DNA of 24,850 nt from Streptomyces sp. NRRL WC-3549 (GCF_000721935.1 NZ_KL585384.1:3260-28109), one strand, 5' to 3'; counted from the first letter of the stretch, positions 9,607-17,158 are shown. Numbers and translations are program-made. The notes: generated by a model not told the origin, from the sequence alone.

Positions 9607-10550
9607 GCCCCCTCCCGGGGGCGCCCCGGGGTCACGCGCCCCCGCGGGGCGGGCCGGCCACTCCGGCGCAACGCGTGAGGCACGCCCTCGCCGCGCTGCT
9701 CCTGGCCGTCCTCACTCTGGTCGGCGGCACGCCGGCCGCCGCGGGTGCCGTACCCGCCGTGCGGGACCTCACCGCTCCGGAGCCCTTCGCGGCTTCGTTC
9801 CCGTTCACCGCTGCCCCGCCTTCCTCCGCTTCGGCGCTCCCTACCGCCCCGGCGTCCTCGGGCCCGGCTTGGCCCGCCGCCGGGCAGGCGACCGCCGCGT
9901 ACGCCCCGGTCCTGGTTTCCCGGGCCGCCCCGGGGGCCGGTCACGCCCATGGGGCCGGGCCGGTGGGGGCGGCGCGGGCCGCCTCCCGCCCGACCTGGGC
10001 GTCCCGGCCGGCGGGGGCCGCGGCACCGGCCTCACCGGTCCGGACGGGGCTGTCCGCGGCACCCGCGCCGGGCCCTCGGGAGACGCGCGGGTCCCCGGAC
10101 CCGTGTCACCCCTCACCCGGCCCCCACCTCTCCGGTCCCCCCGTCCCCGTCTCCCTCGCCGCCGTTCCCCCCGGCCCCCGGGGCGCGGTCGGCGAGGACG
10201 ACTCCGCCCGGCTGTCGGCCGGCTCCGGCTCCGTCGGCGAGTGGGCCGAGGCCGCGACGGCCCCGTCCGGGTGGTGGACCGGTACGTCCGCTCCCGGGCC
10301 GCGGGCCGCTGCGGACCGGTCCCACGTCCCGCAGCCCGTGCCACCGCCCGGCCCGGGCGCCCTCGCCCCGCGCCCGTTCGCCCTGCCCGTGCCGCACGCC
10401 CTCGGGGGCGCGGCGGCCGGGTCCGTCCTCCGCGTGCCCGGCCGGGCCGGGGCGGCGCTGCCCGGAGTGCGGGGTCCTCCCGGGGCGGCGGCCGGTCAGC
10501 CGGCCGTCCACCGGTCCTGTTCCACAGACCCGTCGTACCGCCTCCCCTGA
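9603..10550 (+). CDS. Secreted Pro/Ala-rich low-complexity protein, unknown
   Basis: 315 residues if started at GTG 9603, which overlaps the MreB-like stop by four bases. No domain is recognised. A signal peptide is clear: RVRHALAALLLAVLTLVGG then TPAAAGA with an AxA-type cleavage site. A second start, GTG 9675, would place the signal peptide at the very N-terminus, but neither start has a good ribosome site. The mature part is rich in Pro, Ala, Gly and Ser with few charged residues and only two Cys, so it is probably an extended, disordered exported or wall-associated protein. Codon third positions are mostly G/C, but other frames are open here too, so the gene is likely rather than certain. 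It ends 35 bases before secDF. Its position between a cytoskeletal-type and a Sec-accessory gene suggests a cell-envelope role. Confidence 0.55.
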   Translation: MSPLPGAPRGHAPPRGGPATPAQRVRHALAALLLAVLTLVGGTPAAAGAVPAVRDLTAPEPFAASFPFTAAPPSSASALPTAPASSGPAWPAAGQATAAYAPVLVSRAAPGAGHAHGAGPVGAARAASRPTWASRPAGAAAPASPVRTGLSAAPAPGPRETRGSPDPCHPSPGPHLSGPPVPVSLAAVPPGPRGAVGEDDSARLSAGSGSVGEWAEAATAPSGWWTGTSAPGPRAAADRSHVPQPVPPPGPGALAPRPFALPVPHALGGAAAGSVLRVPGRAGAALPGVRGPPGAAAGQPAVHRSCSTDPSYRLP

Positions 10551-10585
10551 GCGAGGGCGGTCCGGCGCCCCTCGGAGGATTCCCC

Positions 10586-12898
10586 ATGACTCGCGCCACC
10601 ACGGTGCGAGCGGTACTGGCCGCGGCCGTGCTGCTCGTCTCCGTGTACATCACGCTGACCATGTCACCCAGACTCGGCCTCGACCTTCAGGGCGGCACCC
10701 GTATGGTGCTGCAGGCCAAGGACTCGGACACCGCGAAGGCGGACCGGGACAGCACCGACCGCACCCTGGAGGTGCTGCGCCAGCGCATCGACTCGCTCGG
10801 CGTCTCCGAACCGACCCTGACCCGCTCCGGCGAGGACCGGATCATCGTCGAGCTCCCGGACGTACAGGACCCCCGGCAGGCCGCCGAGGTGCTCGGCAAG
10901 ACCGCCCAGCTGAGCTTCCACCCCGTCCAGGGCCCGGGCGTCGAGCAGGAGGAGAGCGAGAAGGGGAAGAAGGGGGAGGAGAAGGACACGCTGACGCTCC
11001 CCGACGAACAGGGCGATCTGCTCGCCCTCGGTCCCGTACGGCTCTCCGGCGCCGGGGTCAAGGACGCCACCGCGAACTTCGACGGCCAGTCGGGGGCGGG
11101 GTGGAGCGTCTCGCTCGACTTCCAGAAGGACGCGGGCAAGAAGTGGACCGAGCTGACCGGCGAGGCCGCCTGCAACCCGGTGCAGGACCAGCGCCGCAGG
11201 GTCGCCATCGTCCTCGACGGCAAGGTCATCTCCTCGCCGCAGGTCTCCCCGTCGGTCGGCTGCAACGTCGGCCTGCCGTCCGGATCCACCCAGATCACGG
11301 GCTCCTTCAGCGCCGGTGAGGCACGCGACCTCGCCCTCCTCATCAAGGGCGGATCGCTTCCCGTGCCGGTGGAGGTCGTCGAGCAGCGGATCGTCGGACC
11401 GACGCTCGGCGCGGACGCCATCGACGCCAGCGCCCGTGCGGCCCTCATCGGCGCCGCGGCCACCGCACTGTTCATCATCGTCATGTACCGGCTCTTCGGG
11501 GCCCTGGCCGCGCTCGCCCTCGCCGCGTACGGGGTCATCTCCTACGCCGCGCTCGTCGTCCTCGGGGTCACCCTGACCCTGCCGGGGCTCGCCGGGTTCG
11601 TCCTCGCCATCGGGATGGCGGTGGACGCCAACGTCCTCGTCTTCGAGCGGGCCCGCGAGGAACACGAGGTCCGGCCGAAACGCTCGCTGTTCTCGTCGCT
11701 CACCGCCGGCTTCAAGGGTGCCTGGAGCGCCGTGGCCGACTCCAACGTGACGACCCTGATCGCGGCCGGCCTCCTCTTCTTCCTCGGCTCCGGACCGGTG
11801 AAGGGCTTCGGTGTCACGCTCGCCATCGGTGTCGTCGCCTCGATGTTCTCCGCGCTGGTCATCGCCCGCGCACTCACCGAGATCGCGGCCGGGTCCCGGT
11901 TCGTCAACAGCCGCCGGGGCGTCAACGGCATCTCTGTCTCTTATACACGGCTCAACGAGCGCAACCCGCGGCTGTTCCGGTCGCCGCGCCGCTGGCTGAC
12001 GATCTCCGCCGTCCTGGTCGCCGTCGCCCTGGCCGGTATCTTCACGCGGGGCATCAACCTCGGCGTCGAGTTCACCGGCGGCCGGCTCGTCGAGTACTCC
12101 ACCAGTCGCCCCGTCGACGTGGAGACCGCCCGCGACGCCATCAGCGCCGCCGGATTCGGCGACGCGGAGGTCACCACGGCAGGCGACGGAGACCTGTCCG
12201 TACGCACCGGGAAGCTCGACAACGACGGGGAGAACGCCCTGCGGGCCGCCCTGGCCGAGGAGGGCGGTGAGACCACCAAGGTGCGCGACGAGCTGATCGG
12301 GCCCAGCCTCGGCGACGAGCTGCGGCGCAACGCCCTGATCGCCCTCGGCGTCGCCGTCTTCGTCCAGCTCGCCTATCTGGCGGCCCGGTTCCGCTGGACG
12401 TTCGCCGTCGCCTCGGTCGGGGCGCTGGTGCACGACGTCATCATCCTGGTCGGTGTCTTCGCCTGGCTCGGCCGTCCCGTGGACGGCATCTTCCTGGCCT
12501 CCCTGCTGACCGTCATCGGCTACTCCGTCAACGACTCGGTGGTGGTCTTCGACCGGGTGCGCGAGCTGTGGGCGAACAGCCGGCGCAGTCCGATCGACGA
12601 GGTCGCCAACCGTGCCGTGCTGCAGACGGTCCCGCGCACGGTCAACACCGGTATGGGTGCCCTGTTCATCCTGGCCGCGCTGGTGGTGCTCGGCGGGGAC
12701 TCGCTGGAGGACTTCGCGCTCGCCCTGCTGATCGGTATCTGTGTCGGCACGTACTCCTCGGTGATGACCGCCGTACCGGGGGCCCTGCTCCTGGAGAAGA
12801 GCAGCAAGGCGCCGCCGCCGGCCCGCAAGCGGGCGTCGGGGCGCAAGGTGGCCCAGCAGAAGCAGCGGGACCCGCTGGACAACGGGGCGCGCGTGTAG
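10586..12898 (+). CDS. secDF: Single-chain SecDF protein-export membrane protein
   Basis: 770 residues, SecD and SecF fused; uses the proton gradient to help pull exported proteins through SecYEG. SecD half: TM1 with the following GLDLQGG (31-37), a shortened P1 domain with a Lys/Glu-rich insert (around residue 130), then TM2-6 including GMAVDANVLVFERARE, with Asp347 at the proton-path position. SecF half: TM7, LGVEFTGG (from about residue 492), a P4 domain, then TM8-12 including YSVNDSVVVFDRVRE, with Asp650. A basic cytoplasmic tail ends the protein. The ATG at 10586 has GGAGG 7 bases upstream. Streptomyces commonly has separate secD and secF plus a fused copy of this kind (SCO6160, from memory). 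Residues 450-454, at the SecD/SecF junction, are encoded by an odd AT-rich patch matching a transposase adapter; that short stretch may not be genuine. Confidence 0.95.
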   Translation: MTRATTVRAVLAAAVLLVSVYITLTMSPRLGLDLQGGTRMVLQAKDSDTAKADRDSTDRTLEVLRQRIDSLGVSEPTLTRSGEDRIIVELPDVQDPRQAAEVLGKTAQLSFHPVQGPGVEQEESEKGKKGEEKDTLTLPDEQGDLLALGPVRLSGAGVKDATANFDGQSGAGWSVSLDFQKDAGKKWTELTGEAACNPVQDQRRRVAIVLDGKVISSPQVSPSVGCNVGLPSGSTQITGSFSAGEARDLALLIKGGSLPVPVEVVEQRIVGPTLGADAIDASARAALIGAAATALFIIVMYRLFGALAALALAAYGVISYAALVVLGVTLTLPGLAGFVLAIGMAVDANVLVFERAREEHEVRPKRSLFSSLTAGFKGAWSAVADSNVTTLIAAGLLFFLGSGPVKGFGVTLAIGVVASMFSALVIARALTEIAAGSRFVNSRRGVNGISVSYTRLNERNPRLFRSPRRWLTISAVLVAVALAGIFTRGINLGVEFTGGRLVEYSTSRPVDVETARDAISAAGFGDAEVTTAGDGDLSVRTGKLDNDGENALRAALAEEGGETTKVRDELIGPSLGDELRRNALIALGVAVFVQLAYLAARFRWTFAVASVGALVHDVIILVGVFAWLGRPVDGIFLASLLTVIGYSVNDSVVVFDRVRELWANSRRSPIDEVANRAVLQTVPRTVNTGMGALFILAALVVLGGDSLEDFALALLIGICVGTYSSVMTAVPGALLLEKSSKAPPPARKRASGRKVAQQKQRDPLDNGARV
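11934..11948 (+). other. 15-base match to the Tn5/Nextera mosaic end inside secDF
   Basis: CTGTCTCTTATACAC is identical to the first 15 bases of the reverse-complemented 19-base mosaic end used in tagmentation libraries, and the next four bases match at two of four positions (17/19). It encodes TCT, TCT, TAT and ACA codons, all rare here. It keeps the reading frame. Adapter read-through built into the assembly is the likeliest cause. Confidence 0.7.
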
Positions 12899-12947
12899 CG
12901 GGCGCCGGACCGGGCCGGCCGTAGGCGCCGGACCGTTCCTACGTGCC

Positions 12948-13008
12948 GGTACGGCCGCACGCGCCGGGCAGGGGCAAAAGGGCCCCGCCCGGCGCGTGCG
13001 GCCGTACC
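12948..13008. terminator. Very long hairpin terminator after secDF
   Basis: Perfect 22-base inverted arms (12948-12969 and 12987-13008) continue, after one bulged A, into 5 more pairs (12971-12975 with 12982-12986) around a 6-base loop AAAAGG. No T-tract follows, as is common in actinobacteria. It lies 49 bases after the secDF stop and should strongly separate the unit from the next gene. Confidence 0.85.
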
Positions 13009-13064
13009 CGTCGGCGGACTGCGGCACAATCCGGAGCACATCCAGTGATCGGAGTGTGCCGCGC

Positions 13065-13808
13065 ATGCCCGTCGTCCTGCGTGAGGCCTGGGCCACCCTC
13101 GTACCGGACATGACCGGCCGGCACGGGCCGCTGCCGCCGATGATGCTCGCCCTGACCGTGGTCACCGGGCTCGTCGACGCGTTCAGCTACCTCATGCTGG
13201 GCCACGTCTTCGTCGCCAACATGACCGGCAACGTCGTCTTCGGCGGGTTCGCGCTCGCCGGAGCCCCCGGCTTCTCGCTGCTCGCCTCGGCGGTGGCGCT
13301 CGTCGCGTTCGTCGCCGGAGCCGTCTCCGGCGGGTTCGCCGTGCACGTGGCCCACGTCCACCGGGGCCGGCAACTGCTGTACGCGCTGCTCGCCGAGACG
13401 GTGTTCGTCGCGGCGGCCGTGGTCGTCACCGCGGTCTCGGGCGGGCCGTACACCGGAGCCGTGCGCTTCACCCTCGTCGCCGTGCTCGGGGTCGGCCTCG
13501 GTGTGCAGAACGCCGCCGCCCGCGCGCTCGCGGTGCCCGACCTCAAGACCACCGTGCTCACGCTCACCCTCACGGGCCTGGCCGCCGACAGCCGGATCGC
13601 AGGGGGGCCGGGCAGCCGGGCCGGGCGCCGGCTCCTCTCGGCGGCGGCGATGCTGACCGGCGCCTGCTGCGGCGCGCTGGCCGTCCTGAACGGCCACCCG
13701 ACCCTGCCGCTGCTGATCGCCGTGGGCCTGCTGGCCGGCGCATCCGCCTGCGCCGTCTCACTGCTCCGCAGCGCAGCCCCCTGGACCGAACCGCTCGGCA
13801 CGGGATGA
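13065..13808 (+). CDS. YoaK/DUF1275 family membrane protein
   Basis: 247 residues with about six hydrophobic spans. The DUF1275 signature is clear at the N-terminus: TGLVDAFSYLMLGHVFVANMTGN, followed by VALVAFVAGAVSGG and, later, GLGVQNAAARALAVPDLKTT with the conserved Gln-Asn pair. The biochemical role of the family is not established; transport is often assumed. The start ATG 13065 has GGAG 10 bases upstream; the GTG at 13056 is in frame but too close to that site. The leader follows the secDF terminator, so it is probably transcribed on its own. It converges with the XRE regulator gene, with only 5 bases between the two stop codons, so the transcripts must overlap. Confidence 0.9.
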   Translation: MPVVLREAWATLVPDMTGRHGPLPPMMLALTVVTGLVDAFSYLMLGHVFVANMTGNVVFGGFALAGAPGFSLLASAVALVAFVAGAVSGGFAVHVAHVHRGRQLLYALLAETVFVAAAVVVTAVSGGPYTGAVRFTLVAVLGVGLGVQNAAARALAVPDLKTTVLTLTLTGLAADSRIAGGPGSRAGRRLLSAAAMLTGACCGALAVLNGHPTLPLLIAVGLLAGASACAVSLLRSAAPWTEPLGTG

Positions 13809-13813
13809 GCCCG

Positions 13814-14620
13814 TCACGGGATGAGCGCGCGCAGATGGGCGGCGGTCTCGCGGTCCGCCGGCAGGAACGTCTCGATGGCCAGCTCGGCCACGGTCACGTC
13901 CATCGGCGTGTTGAACGTGGCGATGGACGAGATGAACGAGAGCACCCGGCCGTCGTGCGTGATCCGGAGCGGCAGGGCCGGCGACGGGACGCTCCCGCCG
14001 GTGTCCCCGTACGCACCCGGCGGGGGCTCGGGCGCGGGGTAGGCCGCGACCTCGTCGTACAGGGCGCGCAGCCCGGGCGAGCGGACCAGGCCGATCTGAC
14101 GTTCCATCTGGGCCAGCAGATCGGCACGCCACTGCGGCAGGTCGAGGATGCGCGCGGCGAGGCCCTCGGGGTGCAGGGTCAGGCGCATCGCGTTCAGCGG
14201 CGGGGTGAGCAGGTGCTCCGGAAGACCGTCGAGCAGCAGCCGGATGCCCCGGTTCGCGGCCACCACCGTGTACGTGGCGTCCACGACCAGCGCCGGATAC
14301 GGTTCGTAGCCCCGGAGCAGATGCTCCACCGCCTCACGCACGGCAGCCATCGCCGGGGCGTCGAGCGGTGTCTCCGTGAACCGCGGCGCGTAACCGGCCA
14401 TCACCAGGAGCGCGTTGCGTTCCCGCACGGGCACGTCGAGATGCTCGGCCAGGCGCAGCACCATCTCCTCGCTGGGGCGGGCGCGGCCGGTCTCCACGAA
14501 CGAGATGTGCCGGGCCGAGGAGTCCGCCCGCAGCGCGAGTTCCAGCTGGCTCAACCGGCGTCGTTCCCGCCAGCCGCGCAGTTGCGGTCCCACACCCGTG
14601 TCGAGTGCGACAGTCGTCAT
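13814..14620 (-). CDS. XRE-family regulator with MmyB-like ligand domain
   Basis: 268 residues. The N-terminal helix-turn-helix is about residues 13-65 (GPQLRGWRERRRLSQLELAL, then SARHISFVETGRARPSEEMV). It is followed by the MmyB-like domain typical of this actinobacterial group: NALLVMAGYAPRF, then YPALVVDATYTVVAANRG, DLPQWRADLL and the C-terminal GRVLSFISSIATFNTPMDVTVAELAIETFLPAD. MmyB-like domains are PAS-like and bind lipophilic ligands such as fatty acids in studied cases; the ligand here is unknown. The ATG has GGAGGAA 6 bases upstream. These regulators often control a divergently transcribed short-chain dehydrogenase, but here the divergent neighbour is a pterin dehydratase. Confidence 0.93.
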   Translation of the reverse strand: MTTVALDTGVGPQLRGWRERRRLSQLELALRADSSARHISFVETGRARPSEEMVLRLAEHLDVPVRERNALLVMAGYAPRFTETPLDAPAMAAVREAVEHLLRGYEPYPALVVDATYTVVAANRGIRLLLDGLPEHLLTPPLNAMRLTLHPEGLAARILDLPQWRADLLAQMERQIGLVRSPGLRALYDEVAAYPAPEPPPGAYGDTGGSVPSPALPLRITHDGRVLSFISSIATFNTPMDVTVAELAIETFLPADRETAAHLRALIP

Positions 14621-14728
14621 CTGATTCCTCCGTGGATGTTCCGCCGTTCACGGCACAGGGGCAACGGGCTCCCGCGGTGCGGGATTCCGGCCCGCGCGTC
14701 CGGTCACCGTGGGTGGCCGTACGAGCGC

Positions 14729-14734
14729 TAGCAT
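14729..14734 (+). promoter_or_regulatory. Candidate -10 (TAGCAT) for the pterin dehydratase gene
   Basis: TAGCAT fits TANNNT and stands in the 187-base gap between the divergent XRE and pterin dehydratase genes, giving a leader of about 65 bases. No good -35 element is visible. Confidence 0.35.
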
Positions 14735-14807
14735 GCCGTGCGTGAAGCCCGGACCGTGAGTCGCGGCCGCGGGCGCCCGCAACCGCACCCCCCAGGAGCC
14801 GCCGCGC

Positions 14808-15113
14808 ATGCCCGCCCAACCGCTTACCGCGCACGACATCGAGGCCCGGCTGCGTGATCTGCCCGGCTGGGAGCCGGACGGGGACCGGATCGCCCGGGCC
14901 TACACGCTCCCCTCCCACTTCGCGGCGGCCGCGCTGACCGTCCACATCGCGCAGATCCAGGACGAGCTCGACCATCACTCCGAACTCACGCTCGGCTACC
15001 GGACCGTGCGCGTGACGGTGAACTCCCATGACGCCGGTGGTGCTGTCACCGCCAAGGACTTCGCCCTGGCCGGACGGATCGAGGAGATCGCCGCCGGGCA
15101 CGGCGCGACGTGA
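14808..15113 (+). CDS. Pterin-4a-carbinolamine dehydratase family protein
   Basis: 101 residues, full length for the family, which dehydrates 4a-hydroxytetrahydropterin to recycle the cofactor of aromatic amino acid hydroxylases; some members act in other pterin pathways. The family signature is visible: ELDHHSELTLGYRTVRVTVNSHDAGGAVTAKDFALA. Catalytic-type His56, His57 and His74 are kept, as is Asp84. The usual H-H-P has become H-H-S, and the T-H of the second block is S-H. Activity is likely but not certain. It is cytosolic, with no signal. AGGAG lies 10 bases before the ATG. No aromatic amino acid hydroxylase gene is seen nearby. Confidence 0.9.
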   Translation: MPAQPLTAHDIEARLRDLPGWEPDGDRIARAYTLPSHFAAAALTVHIAQIQDELDHHSELTLGYRTVRVTVNSHDAGGAVTAKDFALAGRIEEIAAGHGAT

Positions 15114-15150
15114 CCGCGCCCCGCGGCGTGACGTACCGTGACGCTCCGTG

Positions 15151-15202
15151 CCCTGAGAGTGCCGGACGCCGGGCGGCCGGCCCCGGGGGCCAGGCCTCAG
15201 GG
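15151..15202. terminator. Hairpin between convergent genes
   Basis: Outer arms CCCTGAG (15151-15157) and CTCAGGG (15196-15202) enclose a second GC-rich hairpin (GGCCCC/GGGGCC). It lies after the pterin dehydratase stop and touches the end of the lysR-type gene, so it can end transcripts from both sides. Confidence 0.5.
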
Positions 15203-16159
15203 CGCCGGGCCGAAGTGCGGGTGGGTGGACAGCCAGTCCGCATAGCTCTCACTGCGCCGCACCGCTTCCGCGTACGCCGAACGGGTGTGCCCGCTCACCG
15301 CACCGGCCACCGCCCTCGCGGCGGGTGAGCCGGGGTGCCGGCCCAGGAGGTGACGCCACGTCAGCGGCGAGCCCACCAGGGGCCGGGTCACCAGACCGGG
15401 CGCCGGCGGGAACGTGGCCCTGCACAGCCCGATGGCCCGCCCCACCTGTACCAGGTGGACGACGGACGCCGTGTCCGTCTCGTACACCGACACCGGGGTG
15501 AAGCCGGCCCGGGCGCAGGCCGTCATGAAGCAGTCCGCGAAGCAGCCGTCACCGGGCACGTCGGCCCAGCACTCGCCGGCCAGGGCGGAGAGCTCCAGTT
15601 CCGGGAGCCCGGCGAGCGCGTGGTTCTCCGGGAGCATCACGAACACGGGGTCGACGCCGATGACCTGCCAGTGGAGCCGGTCGGCCAAGGGCGGGGGGCT
15701 CTCCCCGCAGGCGCCGATCAGCGCGAAGTCCAGCCGCCCGTCGACCAGCATCGAGGCGATCTCCGCCACCGACCACGAGGTGTGGGTGGTCACCGGCGCC
15801 CTCGGGTGCGCGGCGGCCAGCCGGTCGACCAGGCCGCCGAGCAGCGGCCCGTGCGTGCCCCCCAGCCGGAACCGCTCCACGGAGGCCGATGCGTTGGCGA
15901 ACCGCACCGCCTCCTCCTGCAGTCCGCTCACGGCGGGCAGCACCACCCGGGCCCGCTCCAGCACCAGTTCGCCGAGCGGGGTGGGCCTCGCCCCCGTGTG
16001 GTCACGGTCGAAGAGCGGCCCGCCGAGCGACTTCTCGATCCGGCGCAACTGGGCGCTGAGCGCCGGCTGGGCGAGCCCGAGAGCCGCGGCGGCCTTGGTG
16101 AGACTGCCGGTGTCGGCGATGGCCCTTACCGTGCGCAGATGTCGCAACTCCAGCTCCAT
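15197..16159 (-). CDS. LysR-family transcriptional regulator
   Basis: 320 residues. The winged helix-turn-helix is at residues 1-60: ELRHLRTVRAIADTGSLTKA, with ALGLAQPALSAQLRRIEKSLGG as the recognition region. A LysR substrate-binding domain follows (from about residue 92) with FALIGACGE and the C-terminal ETDTASVVHLVQVGRAIGLC. It is full length. The ligand is unknown. The ATG has no ribosome site, but a good -35/-10 pair ends 6 bases upstream, so the message is probably leaderless. LysR proteins usually autorepress and activate a divergent gene. Here the divergent neighbour is a TetR-family gene about 350 bases away with its own promoter, so the regulated target is not obvious. Confidence 0.93.
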   Translation of the reverse strand: MELELRHLRTVRAIADTGSLTKAAAALGLAQPALSAQLRRIEKSLGGPLFDRDHTGARPTPLGELVLERARVVLPAVSGLQEEAVRFANASASVERFRLGGTHGPLLGGLVDRLAAAHPRAPVTTHTSWSVAEIASMLVDGRLDFALIGACGESPPPLADRLHWQVIGVDPVFVMLPENHALAGLPELELSALAGECWADVPGDGCFADCFMTACARAGFTPVSVYETDTASVVHLVQVGRAIGLCRATFPPAPGLVTRPLVGSPLTWRHLLGRHPGSPAARAVAGAVSGHTRSAYAEAVRRSESYADWLSTHPHFGPAP

Positions 16160-16165
16160 GAGCGC

Positions 16166-16194
16166 ACGTTAGGTCGGAGGCCACTCACCGGCAA
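16166..16194 (-). promoter_or_regulatory. Leaderless promoter of the LysR gene: TTGCCG-17-TAACGT
   Basis: On the minus strand TTGCCG (16194-16189), a 17-base spacer and TAACGT (16171-16166) are followed by only 6 bases before the ATG, placing the transcript start at or next to the start codon. There is no Shine-Dalgarno sequence. Confidence 0.65.
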
Positions 16195-16204
16195 TACGTA
16201 ATGC
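16191..16204. promoter_or_regulatory. Imperfect palindrome over the LysR -35
   Basis: GCAATACGTAATGC is symmetric except for one mismatched pair, with a TACGTA core. It overlaps the -35 hexamer at 16189-16194, a position expected for an autorepression site. Confidence 0.45.
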
Positions 16205-16429
16205 ACCCGTTCTGCGGCGTGATCCGGACGGCTGTCGTGCAGTCGTCGCCGTGCTCGGCCTCGGCCCGGACCCCGTCGGCGCCGGCTCGGTCACCTCGCG
16301 CTTCGCCCGGGCCGCCCGCGCCGCGGTGAACCGGGCGTCCCGGCGGCCTGATCTCCCCTTCGACGGGCCACGCGCCCAGGTCCTGGACGCGTGCGGACGG
16401 GAAGGCTGCCGGCAGCGCCCGCCGTCGGG
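16205..16429. other. Gene-free stretch between LysR and TetR genes
   Basis: A plus-strand frame is open here with coding-like composition (for example GLGPDPVGAGSVTSRFARAA), but it has no recognisable domain and leads into the TetR leader. I see no RNA gene or repeat. It may be a decayed gene fragment. Confidence 0.3.
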
Positions 16430-16474
16430 TATCCTGAAAACGGAGCGAAGTTCCGAATGGTGTACGGAGCTCCG
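16430..16474 (+). promoter_or_regulatory. TetR gene -10 with two operator-like sites
   Basis: TATCCT (16430-16435) fits a -10. Downstream of the expected start lie CGGAGCGAAGTTCCG (16441-16455) and the perfect palindrome CGGAGCTCCG (16465-16474). Both are framed by CGGA/TCCG, and their centres are about 21 bp, or two helical turns, apart. This fits autorepression by the TetR-family protein encoded next. No clear -35 is seen. Confidence 0.5.
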
Positions 16475-16511
16475 GTTCGTCGACGGCCGTCGGCGTCGGA
16501 AGGAGAACGCG

Positions 16512-17108
16512 ATGCCCGCCACACGTCCCTCCGGCGAGGTGCCCGCCCGCGGCAAGCGGGCCGACGCCCAGCGCAACCGGCAGACGCTGCTCTCCGCCGC
16601 CGCCGAGGTGTTCGTCGCCTCCGGTGTCGACGCTCCGATCCGTGAGATCGCCGCCAGGGCGGGGGTCGGGATGGGGACGATCTACCGCCACTTCCCGACG
16701 CGGGCGGATCTCGTCGTCGCCGTCTACCGCCACCAGGTCGAGGCCTGCGCCGAGGCCGGTCCCGGCCTGCTGGCCACCACCGGCTCCCCGTTCGAGGCGC
16801 TCCGCCGGTGGGCCGGGCTCTTCGTCGACTTCCTGGTCACGAAGCACGGACTCGCCAACGCGCTGCAGTCGGACAGCGGTGGCTTCGACGCGCTGCACGC
16901 CTACTTCCTCGACCGGCTGGTCCCCGTCTGCGGGGAACTGCTCGACGCGGCGTCCCGTGCCGGCGAGACCAGGCCCGATGTGCAGGCCTACGAACTGATG
17001 CGCGGCATCGGCAACCTCTGCGTCGGACACGACAGCGACCCGCGCTACGACCCCCGCAGGCTGGTCGAGCTGCTCCTGGACGGGCTGCGGCGACCGCAGC
17101 CGTCCTGA
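16512..17108 (+). CDS. TetR-family transcriptional regulator
   Basis: 198 residues. The N-terminal helix-turn-helix is classic: NRQTLLSAAAEVFVASGVDA, IREIAARAGVGMGTIYRHFP (about residues 22-62). It is followed by an all-helical ligand domain resembling the actinobacterial SbtR-type C-terminal group. The ligand is unknown. The ATG at 16512 follows AAGGAG with suitable spacing. Paired CGGA/TCCG sites in its leader suggest autoregulation. It converges with the aldo/keto reductase gene, which need not be its target. Confidence 0.93.
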   Translation: MPATRPSGEVPARGKRADAQRNRQTLLSAAAEVFVASGVDAPIREIAARAGVGMGTIYRHFPTRADLVVAVYRHQVEACAEAGPGLLATTGSPFEALRRWAGLFVDFLVTKHGLANALQSDSGGFDALHAYFLDRLVPVCGELLDAASRAGETRPDVQAYELMRGIGNLCVGHDSDPRYDPRRLVELLLDGLRRPQPS

Positions 17109-17158
17109 GCGCCGCCTCCGGTGCACGGTTTACGCGGCCGGCCCCCGGAGGGGCGACG

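Noticed and set aside
9398..10585. Upstream extension of the secDF frame
   Set aside because: The ATG at 10586 has an ideal GGAGG site and begins with the expected TM1; the upstream translation is Arg/Pro-rich and unrelated to SecDF.
10664..13165. Long minus-strand open frame across secDF
   Set aside because: It is antisense to an unmistakable SecDF and crosses its terminator hairpin, with acidic low-complexity translation and no domain.
16251..16511. Open frame ahead of the TetR gene as an N-terminal extension
   Set aside because: It runs through the likely promoter and operator sites, and the TetR fold with its ribosome site begins at 16512.
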